Positions 1 to 5,908 of a stretch of DNA of 7,053 nucleotides are shown in pieces (within the stretch, counting starts at the first letter, position 1; every line of letters starts with the position of its first letter). The notes beneath the pieces are model-generated. The model ran no database searches, was not told the DNA's origin, and was given only the letters and a program-made list of their open reading frames with translations. Made by a program: the position numbers and the translations under genes. Source of the stretch: an uncultured Chloroflexota bacterium (GTDB lineage: Bacteria > Chloroflexota > Anaerolineae > Promineifilales > Promineifilaceae); assembly GCA_937958365.1 (NCBI GenBank), contig CALFEW010000397.1:1-7053 (forward strand), given 5' to 3'.

Positions 1-1
1 G

Positions 2-1621
2 AGGGAATTTGCGTATGCGGTGTTAACGGTCGTTGTACCCTACGACGAAACCCGCCTGCTAACCGACCTGTCCACTCTGATCGCCGCCGACTTAATCAGC
101 CCTTTAGACGCCCCAGCCCAATCCACCTACACCTTCCGGCACGCCCTGATTCAAGAAACGGCCTATGCCTCCCTGCTGCGGCGCACCCGCCAGGCCCATC
201 ACCGGCGCATCGCCGAAACCTACGCCACCCGATTTCCCCAGATCAGCGCCGCACAACCCGAACTTCTGGGCGAGCATTACAGCCAGGCCCAAATGCCCGC
301 CCAGGCCGCCGATTGCTGGTTACAGGCCGGTGAACGCGCGGCCGCGCAAGGGGCCGTGCAAGAAGCGCGCACCTTTTTTGACCGGGCGCTGGCGGCCATC
401 ACCCCAGACGATGCCGCCCGGCGCTGGCGGACGCTGACCGGACGTGAAGCCATCTTCTTTTTGACCGGTGATCGGGCTGCCGGGCAGGCTGATATTGCGG
501 CGCTGTTAACGCTGGCCGAAGCCCACGCTAACCCCCAATGGCGCGCCGAAGCCCTACTCCGCCGTCTCAAGCTGCTCAACGCCATCAGCGACTTTACGAC
601 GATGCTGGACCTGGCCGACGACGTGATCCACATCGCTGAAGCCGCCAGAGAACCGGGGCTGGCCGCACGCGCCTTATGTCTGAAGGCGGCGGCGCTCACC
701 CATCTGGGCGACCCGGCGGCCCAGGAAATAGCTGAAGCGGCTGTGGCCTATAGCCGGGCCGCCGGTGACGGTTGGGCCACCGCCTACGCTACCGGTACGT
801 TAGCTCTGCACCAGGGATACATAGGTGATTATGCCTGCGCCGCCCATGCGTGGGAGGAAGTGTTGCCCCTGGTGCGCCGCAGCGGCGACCGGGCGCTGGA
901 GTCGCGGGCGTTAAGCAACCTGGGGACGGCTTACCAATATCTGGGCCTGTACGACGCCGCGCGGCGGCATCTTCAGGATGGGATTGCGCTGGGCGAATTG
1001 ATCGGCGACCGGCAGGGCCGGGCTTATAACCTGCTCAACCTGGGCGGCGTGATGCGCCAACAGGGCGAGGTGACGGCCGCTCAGGACCTGTTGGCGCAGT
1101 TGCTTACCGAAGCCGCAGCGATGGACGACGTTAGTTTGCAGGCCGGGACACAGTGGGGGTTAGGCCATCTGGCGATGATGGCCGGCGATTACTCGGCCGC
1201 AGCGCGCTATCTAGCTGACGCCTACCAGGCGTATCGGGGACTGGATATGACGGTCGCGGCCGTGGAAGCGCTGGCTTTGCTGGCGCAATGCACGTTGGGT
1301 ATAGGTCGGGGGGAAGCGGCCGGCGCATATGCGCTCCAGGTCTGGCGCTATCTGGCAACGTATGGCGCGGCAGCTATGGATGATGCCGCGCTGGTGTATC
1401 TGGCCTTGATTGAGGTGTTTGCGGCGGTGGGGGAGACGGCCGTAACCGACGGCCCAACTCTGAGCGCAGTGGTTCAGGCCGGGTATGAATTTATCATGGC
1501 GCGCGCCGACCGGATCAGTGATCCGCTGTGGCGACAGTCGTTTCTGGAGAATGTACCGGCAAATCGGGCCGGAATCCAGTGGTGGCGTCGTCTGCACCCA
1601 TCATCACCCACCAAAACCTGA
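2..1621 (+). CDS. STAND/AAA-type ATPase with TPR tail, C-terminal part (5' truncated)
   Basis: The reading frame is open from base 2, so the true start lies upstream. A GTG at 20 is in frame but falls inside the conserved domain and is not a credible start. The first ~75 codons match the end of the predicted-ATPase module found in class III adenylate cyclase-linked and SARP/LuxR-linked STAND proteins: EFAYAV, then L-LIAADLISP, then the hallmark FRHALIQETAYASLL (from base 134) and HRRIAETYATRFP. From roughly base 270 onward there are helical TPR-like repeats (for example SNLGTAYQYLGLYDAARRHL and NLLNLGGVMRQQGEVTAAQDL). The tail ISDPLWRQSFLENVP followed by ANR is the conserved C-terminus of this family. 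Such proteins are large cytoplasmic signalling or regulatory ATPases whose TPRs bind partners; an N-terminal cyclase, kinase or DNA-binding domain may lie upstream. No membrane segment is seen. The stop codon sits inside an imperfect palindrome. The family call is strong; the specific role is unknown. Confidence 0.85.
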   Translation, partial: REFAYAVLTVVVPYDETRLLTDLSTLIAADLISPLDAPAQSTYTFRHALIQETAYASLLRRTRQAHHRRIAETYATRFPQISAAQPELLGEHYSQAQMPAQAADCWLQAGERAAAQGAVQEARTFFDRALAAITPDDAARRWRTLTGREAIFFLTGDRAAGQADIAALLTLAEAHANPQWRAEALLRRLKLLNAISDFTTMLDLADDVIHIAEAAREPGLAARALCLKAAALTHLGDPAAQEIAEAAVAYSRAAGDGWATAYATGTLALHQGYIGDYACAAHAWEEVLPLVRRSGDRALESRALSNLGTAYQYLGLYDAARRHLQDGIALGELIGDRQGRAYNLLNLGGVMRQQGEVTAAQDLLAQLLTEAAAMDDVSLQAGTQWGLGHLAMMAGDYSAAARYLADAYQAYRGLDMTVAAVEALALLAQCTLGIGRGEAAGAYALQVWRYLATYGAAAMDDAALVYLALIEVFAAVGETAVTDGPTLSAVVQAGYEFIMARADRISDPLWRQSFLENVPANRAGIQWWRRLHPSSPTKT

Positions 1622-1644
1622 CAAGTTTTCGGAAACTTTTCAGG
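1617..1644. repeat. Imperfect 28-bp palindrome across the stop codon of the TPR gene
   Basis: The left half CCTGACAAGTTTTC and the right half GGAAACTTTTCAGG are reverse complements except at two positions. The TGA stop (1619-1621) lies inside the left arm. In RNA it can form an AAGTTT/AAACTT stem with a TCGG loop, flanked by CCTG/CAGG. It could be a weak 3'-end hairpin or one copy of a dispersed palindromic element. The AT-rich core makes it a poor terminator. Confidence 0.5.
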
Positions 1645-1654
1645 TCGAAACGGC

Positions 1655-1670
1655 TTGTCATGATTGACAA
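1655..1670. promoter_or_regulatory. Dyad TTGTCA-TGAT-TGACAA overlapping the -35 box (operator candidate)
   Basis: This is a perfect 6+4+6 inverted repeat. Its right arm contains most of the TTGACA -35 hexamer (1664-1669) of the promoter described separately. A dyad overlapping a -35 element is the usual place for a repressor dimer, but no regulator can be named from the window. The short arms could occur by chance. Confidence 0.35.
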
Positions 1671-1692
1671 CGCACGCAAAAAATCATAGGAT
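1664..1692 (+). promoter_or_regulatory. Sigma70-type promoter for the 1.70-1.98 kb transcript
   Basis: The -35 hexamer TTGACA (1664-1669) is a perfect consensus. It is followed by a 17-bp spacer (1670-1686) and the -10 hexamer TAGGAT (1687-1692, 4 of 6 consensus bases). The spacer holds an A6 run. Transcription would start near 1699, directly before a stable hairpin. It lies only ~45 bp after the upstream stop codon and points toward the structured region and the glycosyltransferase gene. It is the best promoter seen in this spacer. Confidence 0.6.
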
Positions 1693-1698
1693 TTAAAC

Positions 1699-1976
1699 AC
1701 CCGGCGCGATAAAGACGCCGGATCACAAAATAGGTAAAAAAAGAAACAGGCATGTCTTTACACGGATACAACTTCGCAGGGTAATTCCGCCAGCTATAGC
1801 CACCTCATCGGGCAAGTGTTTGTCTTGTCCGATGCAGCGCACCGGCGCAGGTGATTTGCCCTGCGTTCACCAGGCAATCCAGCCTGTGTCCGGTGATGGG
1901 TGCATGTAGATAGAACCTGATTTCCCAACAGTTTATGAAGGTATAAAACAGGCCACCTGATCACAGGTGGCCTTTT
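1699..1976 (+). ncRNA. Candidate structured RNA or riboswitch-like leader, class unknown
   Basis: About 280 nt bounded by a promoter and an intrinsic terminator, with no credible gene on either strand. Helices visible by eye: a 5' hairpin CCGGCG/CGCCGG (1701-1706 with 1716-1721); an A-rich linker; a 10-bp stem P1, CGCAGGGTAA (1775-1784) with TTTGCCCTGCG (pairing 1856-1865); inside it CACCT/AGGTG (1801-1805 with 1849-1853); then an 11-bp hairpin CATCGGGCAAG/CTTGTCCGATG (1806-1816 with 1824-1834, one G-U pair, 7-nt loop) and GCGC/GCGC (1837-1840 with 1845-1848). Together these suggest a compact three-way junction. A further hairpin CAGGC/GCCTG (1871-1875 with 1882-1886) is enclosed by TCACC/GGTGA (1867-1871 with 1892-1896; base 1871 can pair in only one of the two). 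I could not match it to TPP, FMN, cobalamin, SAM, c-di-GMP, ydaO, tmRNA, RNase P, SRP or 6S RNA signatures. It may be a trans-acting small RNA or a cis leader of the glycosyltransferase gene 125 nt downstream. Confidence 0.45.
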
Positions 1977-1980
1977 CTGT
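1950..1980 (+). terminator. Strong intrinsic terminator
   Basis: A perfect 9-bp stem, GGCCACCTG (1951-1959) with CAGGTGGCC (1964-1972), has an ATCA loop and is followed immediately by TTTTCTGTT. It ends the proposed RNA. On the opposite strand the hairpin is followed by TGTTTTATA, so it could act in both directions. It lies 121 bp before the glycosyltransferase start, so it terminates the structured transcript or attenuates read-through into that gene. Confidence 0.85.
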
Positions 1981-2047
1981 TCCCGGCCCCGGTCACAGCG
2001 GATCGTGGCCGCCTGTCGCGCGCCTCTTTCGTTTGTTCGATTTGTCA

Positions 2048-2078
2048 CGCCGGTTGCTACGTCCTCTGTGAACCGGCG
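2048..2078 (+). promoter_or_regulatory. Hairpin in the 5' region of the glycosyltransferase mRNA
   Basis: A perfect 8-bp inverted repeat, CGCCGGTT (2048-2055) with AACCGGCG (2071-2078), leaves a 15-nt loop and ends 23 nt before the ATG at 2102. It could affect ribosome access or be an operator. No convincing -35/-10 pair was found between the terminator (1980) and the start codon. Expression may therefore depend on read-through from the promoter at 1664 or on an unrecognised sigma factor. Confidence 0.35.
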
Positions 2079-2101
2079 ACCGAAACAAAAGCGAACTGAA
2101 C

Positions 2102-3145
2102 ATGAAAGCAAAACCCGATACCTCTTCTGCCCGCCCGACGGCCGTTCATCCCGGCAATCGGTTGGCTTTTGTTACCCTACTCATGCTAAACGACAACTAT
2201 CTGCCAGGAGCGCTGCTGCAAGCGTGCCAACTGCGCCGGCAGGCCACGCGGGCCGATCTGCTTTGCCTGATTACGCCAGACGTTTCACCATCTGCCCGGC
2301 ACGCTTTGGCGCAGTTGTTTGATTTTGTCGTCGAAGTGGCAAAAATCTACGTGCCCCATGACCGGGCGCAGCGCCGACAATATCTGCCCTACGTCTTCAC
2401 CAAATTACACGCGCTGCGGCTGGGACCGGATGGCGATCTGGGGTTTGCCTATGACAAAGTGGCGCTGTTGGACGCGGATTTGCTGCCGCTGCGTCACTTT
2501 GACGATTTGTTGTCCTTGCCTGCGCCTGCCGGGGTGTTGAATGAGCATAAATCACACTTGCTGTCGGCGGCTAACGGCCGTTTCTTCATTCCTTCCAGCG
2601 TTACCCGCCAGGGAACCTGGCGCTGGCACCAGATTTATGCGGATTGCCCGCACGGTCAACCCATCCCTGGCTACATCACCGACCGCGTCATCACGGACCC
2701 CGGCAACATGGGCATCAACGGCGCGCTGCTGGTGATGCAGCCTTCTCTGGTCGAGTACCGCACCATTCGCCATGACTTGCAGTGTCCGGCTACCCGTCGG
2801 CTGGTCAGCAGCCTGTTCGATTGGCCCGACATGCAATACCTGACCATGTTCTGGTCTGGCCGCTGGCACAATGTGGATGCGCGGTACAGCAGTCTGAACG
2901 GTTATCCTGACCTGCAAACCCTGTACGGGACGCATTTTGCCGGCGTGAAACCCTGGCAAGACGGCCGTTCCACTTCTCTCGCCTGTTACGCCCGCTACCC
3001 GGATTTCCAATACTGGTTCCGCCAATACCGGGAAATGCTCACAGTGTACCATCCTGATTTGCAGCGTCACCGAAGGTTGCGTCGCCTGTTAGAAACCATT
3101 ACCGCGCTGCTAAAGCAGCCTGTCGCCGATGAACTGGTGGGGTAG
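2102..3145 (+). CDS. GT8-like glycosyltransferase (glycogenin/galactinol-synthase-type fold)
   Basis: A 347-residue protein of GT-A fold, most like family GT8, which transfers a sugar from a nucleotide-sugar donor with a divalent metal. The N-terminal strand LAFVTLLMLNDNYLPGALLQACQ (21-43) is the donor-binding start. FTKLHAL (99-105) is the conserved FTKL helix. YDKVALLDADLLPLRHFDDLL (117-137) carries the metal-binding DXD as D124-A-D126. NMGINGALLVMQPS (202-215) matches the family FNSGVMVLKPS element, and HFAGVKPWQ (278-286) matches the C-terminal HF.G.KPW metal/donor motif. The length is normal for a compact GT8 domain. There is no signal peptide or membrane helix, so it is cytoplasmic. An in-frame stop at 2069-2071 makes ATG 2102 the first start, with only a weak Shine-Dalgarno; the next Met (28) would cut the first strand. 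Donor and acceptor cannot be told; glycolipid, polysaccharide or compatible-solute synthesis are all possible. Confidence 0.82.
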   Translation: MKAKPDTSSARPTAVHPGNRLAFVTLLMLNDNYLPGALLQACQLRRQATRADLLCLITPDVSPSARHALAQLFDFVVEVAKIYVPHDRAQRRQYLPYVFTKLHALRLGPDGDLGFAYDKVALLDADLLPLRHFDDLLSLPAPAGVLNEHKSHLLSAANGRFFIPSSVTRQGTWRWHQIYADCPHGQPIPGYITDRVITDPGNMGINGALLVMQPSLVEYRTIRHDLQCPATRRLVSSLFDWPDMQYLTMFWSGRWHNVDARYSSLNGYPDLQTLYGTHFAGVKPWQDGRSTSLACYARYPDFQYWFRQYREMLTVYHPDLQRHRRLRRLLETITALLKQPVADELVG

Positions 3146-3221
3146 GGGGATTCACCTTGTTTTGTAATTTTGGTTGTTTTGGTTTATATGTATTTTATGC
3201 TAATACCTATGCGAAAAAGTC

Positions 3222-3241
3222 CCACAAACGGCCGTTTGTGG
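3222..3241. repeat. 20-bp perfect palindrome with ACGGCCGT core
   Basis: CCACAAACGG followed by its exact reverse complement CCGTTTGTGG. Read on the minus strand, the hairpin is followed by GACTTTTT, which resembles an intrinsic terminator for leftward transcription, although no leftward gene is present here. On the plus strand there is no T-run. It sits 77 bp after the glycosyltransferase stop, and the central octamer is the window's over-used motif. A dispersed repeat copy or a transcription boundary are the likeliest readings. Confidence 0.6.
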
Positions 3242-3244
3242 CTC

Positions 3245-3271
3245 CTGACATGTTTCCGCTACTGGCATAAT
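3245..3271 (+). promoter_or_regulatory. Extended -10 promoter candidate for the GH3 gene
   Basis: TGGCATAAT (3263-3271) gives an extended -10 (TGn plus CATAAT, 5 of 6 consensus bases). CTGACA (3245-3250) is 5 of 6 to the -35 consensus, but the spacer is a short 15 bp. Transcription would start near 3278 and leave a ~160-nt leader. A weaker alternative lies upstream in an AT-rich block: TTGTTT at 3174-3179 and TATGCT at 3196-3201. Either would make the GH3 gene independent of the glycosyltransferase gene. Confidence 0.4.
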
Positions 3272-3315
3272 TACCAGTTATCACCTACCATTCGTCAACA
3301 TATTTACCGACGCTT

Positions 3316-3419
3316 CCTCAGGGTTTAAACACTGAGGTGCGACGCACCTGCAAACGGTACAGTTGTGGCCTGCTGCTCTGAAAAAAGCGCGTCGCACCTG
3401 AACGCTTACTCCTGAGGAG
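3316..3419 (+). promoter_or_regulatory. Structured 5' leader of the GH3 gene with competing inverted repeats
   Basis: Four pairings are visible. CCTCAG (3316-3321) can pair with CTGAGG (3332-3337). AGGTGC (3335-3340) can pair locally with GCACCT (3344-3349). AGGTGCGACGC (3335-3345) is also an exact 11-bp inverted repeat with GCGTCGCACCT (3389-3399). CTCC-TGA-GGAG (3409-3419) forms a small hairpin just ahead of the ribosome-binding site. The first three share bases and exclude one another. GCACCTG also occurs directly repeated (3344-3350 and 3394-3400). It may be regulatory, or pieces of a dispersed palindromic repeat. Confidence 0.4.
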
Positions 3420-3424
3420 CTGTT

Positions 3425-3430
3425 AAAGGA
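3425..3430 (+). promoter_or_regulatory. Ribosome binding site of the GH3 gene
   Basis: AAAGGA lies 8 nt before the ATG at 3439 and fixes this start over the in-frame ATG three codons later. Confidence 0.6.
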
Positions 3431-3438
3431 ACCAAACA

Positions 3439-5694
3439 ATGACCCCAATGCCCCCATACCGCAACCCATCTTTATCCATTGAGGCGCGCCTGGCTGATCT
3501 GCTGGCGCGCATGACGCTGGCCGAAAAGTGCGCCCAACTCGGAGGCCCGTTTGTCGCCGAAGAAGATGACGGCCGTTTCTCCCCGGACATCGCCCGCCAA
3601 CAATTTAAGGATGGTATCGCCTGGATCAGTACCCACCACCGCCGCCGCAATACGCGCCAGACGGTGGCTTTTCTCAACGCTGTGCAGGAGTTCCTGCGCG
3701 ATGAAACCCGGCTGGGCATCCCCGCCCTGGGCCTGGGCGAAGGGCTGCATGGGTACATGGCCCACGAAGCGACCAGTTTCCCGCAGGCCATTGGGCTGGC
3801 CAGCGCCTGGGACGTTGACCTGCACGAGCGTATTTTTACGGCCGTTGCCCGCGAGATGCGGGCGCGTGGGGCGCATTACGTCTTGTCGCCCGTGTTGGAT
3901 GTGGCCCGCGACCCCCGTTGGGGGCGCACCGAGGAAACCTATGGCGAAGACCCCTACCTCATCTCCCGGTTGGGGGTGGCGGCCGTACGCGGCTTGCAGG
4001 GCGAGCGGTTCAGCGGCCAGCCGGAACGGGTGCTGGCGACGGCCAAACATTTTGCCGCCCACGGCCAGCCAGAAGCCGGTACGAACTGCGGGCCGGCCAA
4101 CTATGCCGAACGCACCCTGCGCGAAGAGCTGTTCGCCCCCTTCGAAGCAGCCGTGCGCGAGGCGGGAATTGGCTCCGTGATGGCCTCTTACAATGAGATC
4201 AACGGCATTCCCTCCCATATCAACCGCTGGCTGCTGCACGATCTGCTGCGCGGCGAATGGGGCTTTAGCGGTTTTGTCATCTCTGATGGATGGGGCGTGG
4301 ACGACCTGTACCGGCTCCATTTTGTGGCCGCCGATGCCGCGGAAGCGGCGGAGAAAGCGTTTACCAGCGGCGTGGATATCGAGTTGGGGCGCTGTTTCGG
4401 CCATTTGGAAACGGCCGTAAACGACGGCCGTATCTCGGAAGCAACCTTAGACACGGCCGTAGCCCGAATCCTGCGCGTCAAGTTCCAGTTGGGCCTGTTT
4501 GAAAACCCATTTGTCGCCGAAGAAACGGCCGTAGCCGTCACCAACTGCGCCGCGCACAAAACATTGGCCCTGGAAGCCGCGCACAAATCCATCGTCCTGC
4601 TCAAGAACGAGGGCAATCTGCTGCCCCTGACCCACGCCAACCTGGGCACGCTGGCCGTGATCGGCCCCAACGCCGCCCCCATACGCCTCGGCGGCTACAG
4701 CGGCAACCCCGGCTGCGCCGAATCGGTCCTCGACGGTATCCGCCGCAAAGTCGGCGACACGGTCAACGTTCTCTACGCTGAGGGCTGCGGCCTGACCCAA
4801 TCCACCCATGACGCCGGCCAGATGTGGTACGACGACGAGATTCTCCCGCCCGACCCAGACCGCGACACGGCGCTGATTGCCGCCGCCGTGGAAACCGCCC
4901 GGCAGGCTGATGTGGCGCTGCTGGTTCTGGGCGACAATGAACAGACCTGCCGCGAAGGTTGGTCAGACGTCCACCTGGGCGACCGGGACAGCCTCGATTT
5001 ACCGGGACGGCAGGAAGCGCTGCTGCAAGCCGTGGCGGAGACGGGTAAGCCAGTTATCTTGCTGCTGTTAAACGGCCGTCCGGCCAGCATCAACTACGCC
5101 GCCGCCCACATCCCGGCGATTTTGGAAGGTTGGTATCTTGGTCAGGCCGCGGGCACGGCCGTGGCCGATGTCCTGTTTGGGGATGTCAACCCCAGCGGTA
5201 AACTGCCCATCACTTTTCCCCGCTCGGTGGGGCAAATTCCGGCCTACTATTACCACAAGCCGTCAGCGCGGCGTGGCTATGTGTTTGCCAGCAAAGAGCC
5301 ATTGTTTCCCTTTGGCCATGGGCTGAGCTATACCAGCTTTCATTACAGCAACCTGCACCTGAGCGCCAACCCCCTTCCGGTGGGTGAAACGGCGACCCTG
5401 ACCGTAGACGTCACCAACAGCGGCGACCGTGTCGGCGATGAGGTGGTGCAGTTTTACGTCCGCGATTTGTTGAGCGACTGTGTCACCCGCCCGGTGAAGC
5501 TGCTTAAGGGCTTTCAGCGCATCACCTTGCAGCCAGGTGAAACCCGGCAGGTAGCTTTCCCGGTGGGCCGGGAACAGCTTCAATATCTGGATGAATCCAT
5601 GTCCCAGACGGTAGAACCGGGGCAGTTTGCCTTGATGGTGGGGGGCAGTTCCCACCACGCCATCAGCCTGACGTTGACAGTTGTGACTGACTAA
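3439..5694 (+). CDS. Glycoside hydrolase family 3, beta-glucosidase/beta-xylosidase type
   Basis: A 751-residue retaining glycosidase that removes terminal beta-linked sugars from oligosaccharides. The N-terminal (alpha/beta)8 barrel spans about 10-360: LHGYMAHEATSFPQAIGLAS (103-122), DPRWGRTEETYGEDPYL (158-174), the substrate-binding KH pair K203-H204, MASYNEINGIPSH (248-260), and the nucleophile Asp283 in FVISDGWG (279-286). The alpha/beta sandwich spans about 380-600, with SIVLLKNEGNLLPL (384-397), an acid/base region EQTCREGWSD (501-510; Glu506 or Glu501) leading to GDRDSLDLPG (514-523), and LFGDVNPSGKLPITFP (579-594). PFGHGLSYTSF (624-634) precedes a fibronectin III-like domain (about 640-740) with VTNSGDRVGDEVVQFYVRD and TRPVKLLKGFQ. 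There is no PA14 insert. No signal peptide is seen, so it is probably cytoplasmic and acts on imported oligosaccharides. The usual SDW after the nucleophile is SDG here. Glucosidase versus xylosidase cannot be decided by eye. Confidence 0.95.
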   Translation: MTPMPPYRNPSLSIEARLADLLARMTLAEKCAQLGGPFVAEEDDGRFSPDIARQQFKDGIAWISTHHRRRNTRQTVAFLNAVQEFLRDETRLGIPALGLGEGLHGYMAHEATSFPQAIGLASAWDVDLHERIFTAVAREMRARGAHYVLSPVLDVARDPRWGRTEETYGEDPYLISRLGVAAVRGLQGERFSGQPERVLATAKHFAAHGQPEAGTNCGPANYAERTLREELFAPFEAAVREAGIGSVMASYNEINGIPSHINRWLLHDLLRGEWGFSGFVISDGWGVDDLYRLHFVAADAAEAAEKAFTSGVDIELGRCFGHLETAVNDGRISEATLDTAVARILRVKFQLGLFENPFVAEETAVAVTNCAAHKTLALEAAHKSIVLLKNEGNLLPLTHANLGTLAVIGPNAAPIRLGGYSGNPGCAESVLDGIRRKVGDTVNVLYAEGCGLTQSTHDAGQMWYDDEILPPDPDRDTALIAAAVETARQADVALLVLGDNEQTCREGWSDVHLGDRDSLDLPGRQEALLQAVAETGKPVILLLLNGRPASINYAAAHIPAILEGWYLGQAAGTAVADVLFGDVNPSGKLPITFPRSVGQIPAYYYHKPSARRGYVFASKEPLFPFGHGLSYTSFHYSNLHLSANPLPVGETATLTVDVTNSGDRVGDEVVQFYVRDLLSDCVTRPVKLLKGFQRITLQPGETRQVAFPVGREQLQYLDESMSQTVEPGQFALMVGGSSHHAISLTLTVVTD

Positions 5695-5795
5695 CGGCCG
5701 TATCTCCCATTAGCCACTCTGCAGGCGGTCACCGGCCTGACGCTGGCACAATTGGCGTACGTTTGCTGTTCGATTGGCGACTTGACGCTCAAGGT

Positions 5796-5829
5796 GCAGG
5801 GCGGCGCTACGGTTCGAGCGCCGCCCTGC
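5796..5829. terminator. 13-bp-stem hairpin between convergent genes, possible bidirectional terminator
   Basis: GCAGGGCGGCGCT (5796-5808) and AGCGCCGCCCTGC (5817-5829) are perfect reverse complements with an 8-nt loop, ACGGTTCG. It lies between the GH3 stop (5694) and the stop of the leftward gene (5925), where both transcripts must end. There is no T-run on either side, so factor-independent termination is uncertain. It could instead be a REP-like element or an mRNA 3'-stabilising hairpin. Confidence 0.5.
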
Positions 5830-5835
5830 GAGACC

Positions 5836-5877
5836 GTTCCCCGTTACCCGTTCACTGTTATCTGTCAATTGTTTTGC
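5836..5877. repeat. Heptanucleotide (period-7) degenerate tandem repeat
   Basis: GTT recurs exactly every 7 bases at 5836, 5843, 5850, 5857 and 5871, with GTC at 5864; the four bases between vary. On the minus strand the unit reads NNNNAAC, as in GGGGAAC, GGGTAAC and AGTGAAC. It resembles the short tandemly repeated heptamer elements known from cyanobacterial spacers. The region has no reading frame. Confidence 0.6.
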
Positions 5878-5908
5878 ACTGCCAACAGGCATCATCTGAC
5901 ATTTTCTA

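Noticed and set aside
1779..1804. tmRNA-like 3' motif (TTCCGCCAGC followed by CCACC)
   Set aside because: The T-stem cannot form, and neither the tmRNA 5' end nor a tag reading frame is present upstream.
1762..1806. tRNA-like 5' half on the minus strand (GTGGCTATAGCT, as in tRNA-His)
   Set aside because: No D-arm consensus follows, and there is no T-arm GGTTCGAATCC or acceptor complement within tRNA distance. The similarity is limited to about 12 bases.
1981..2101. Promoter directly upstream of the glycosyltransferase gene
   Set aside because: The best pair, TTGTTC at 2033 with GCTACG 17 bp later, matches the -10 consensus at only about two bases.
1794..2111. 105-codon minus-strand frame in the 480-bp spacer
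   Set aside because: It covers the terminator and the stems of the proposed RNA, has no recognisable domain and has biased, cysteine/arginine-rich composition typical of a random frame.
2552..3070. 172-codon minus-strand frame
   Set aside because: Antisense to the glycosyltransferase gene, which carries clear GT8-like motifs. No family features.
3472..4404. 310-codon open frame on the minus strand
   Set aside because: It lies fully antisense to the GH3 barrel, whose motifs are unambiguous. The translation shows no recognisable family; it is a GC-rich shadow frame.
5751..5779. Direct repeat ATTGGCG at 5751 and 5773 as part of the heptad array
   Set aside because: The spacing is 22, not a multiple of 7, and the surrounding bases do not repeat; likely chance.
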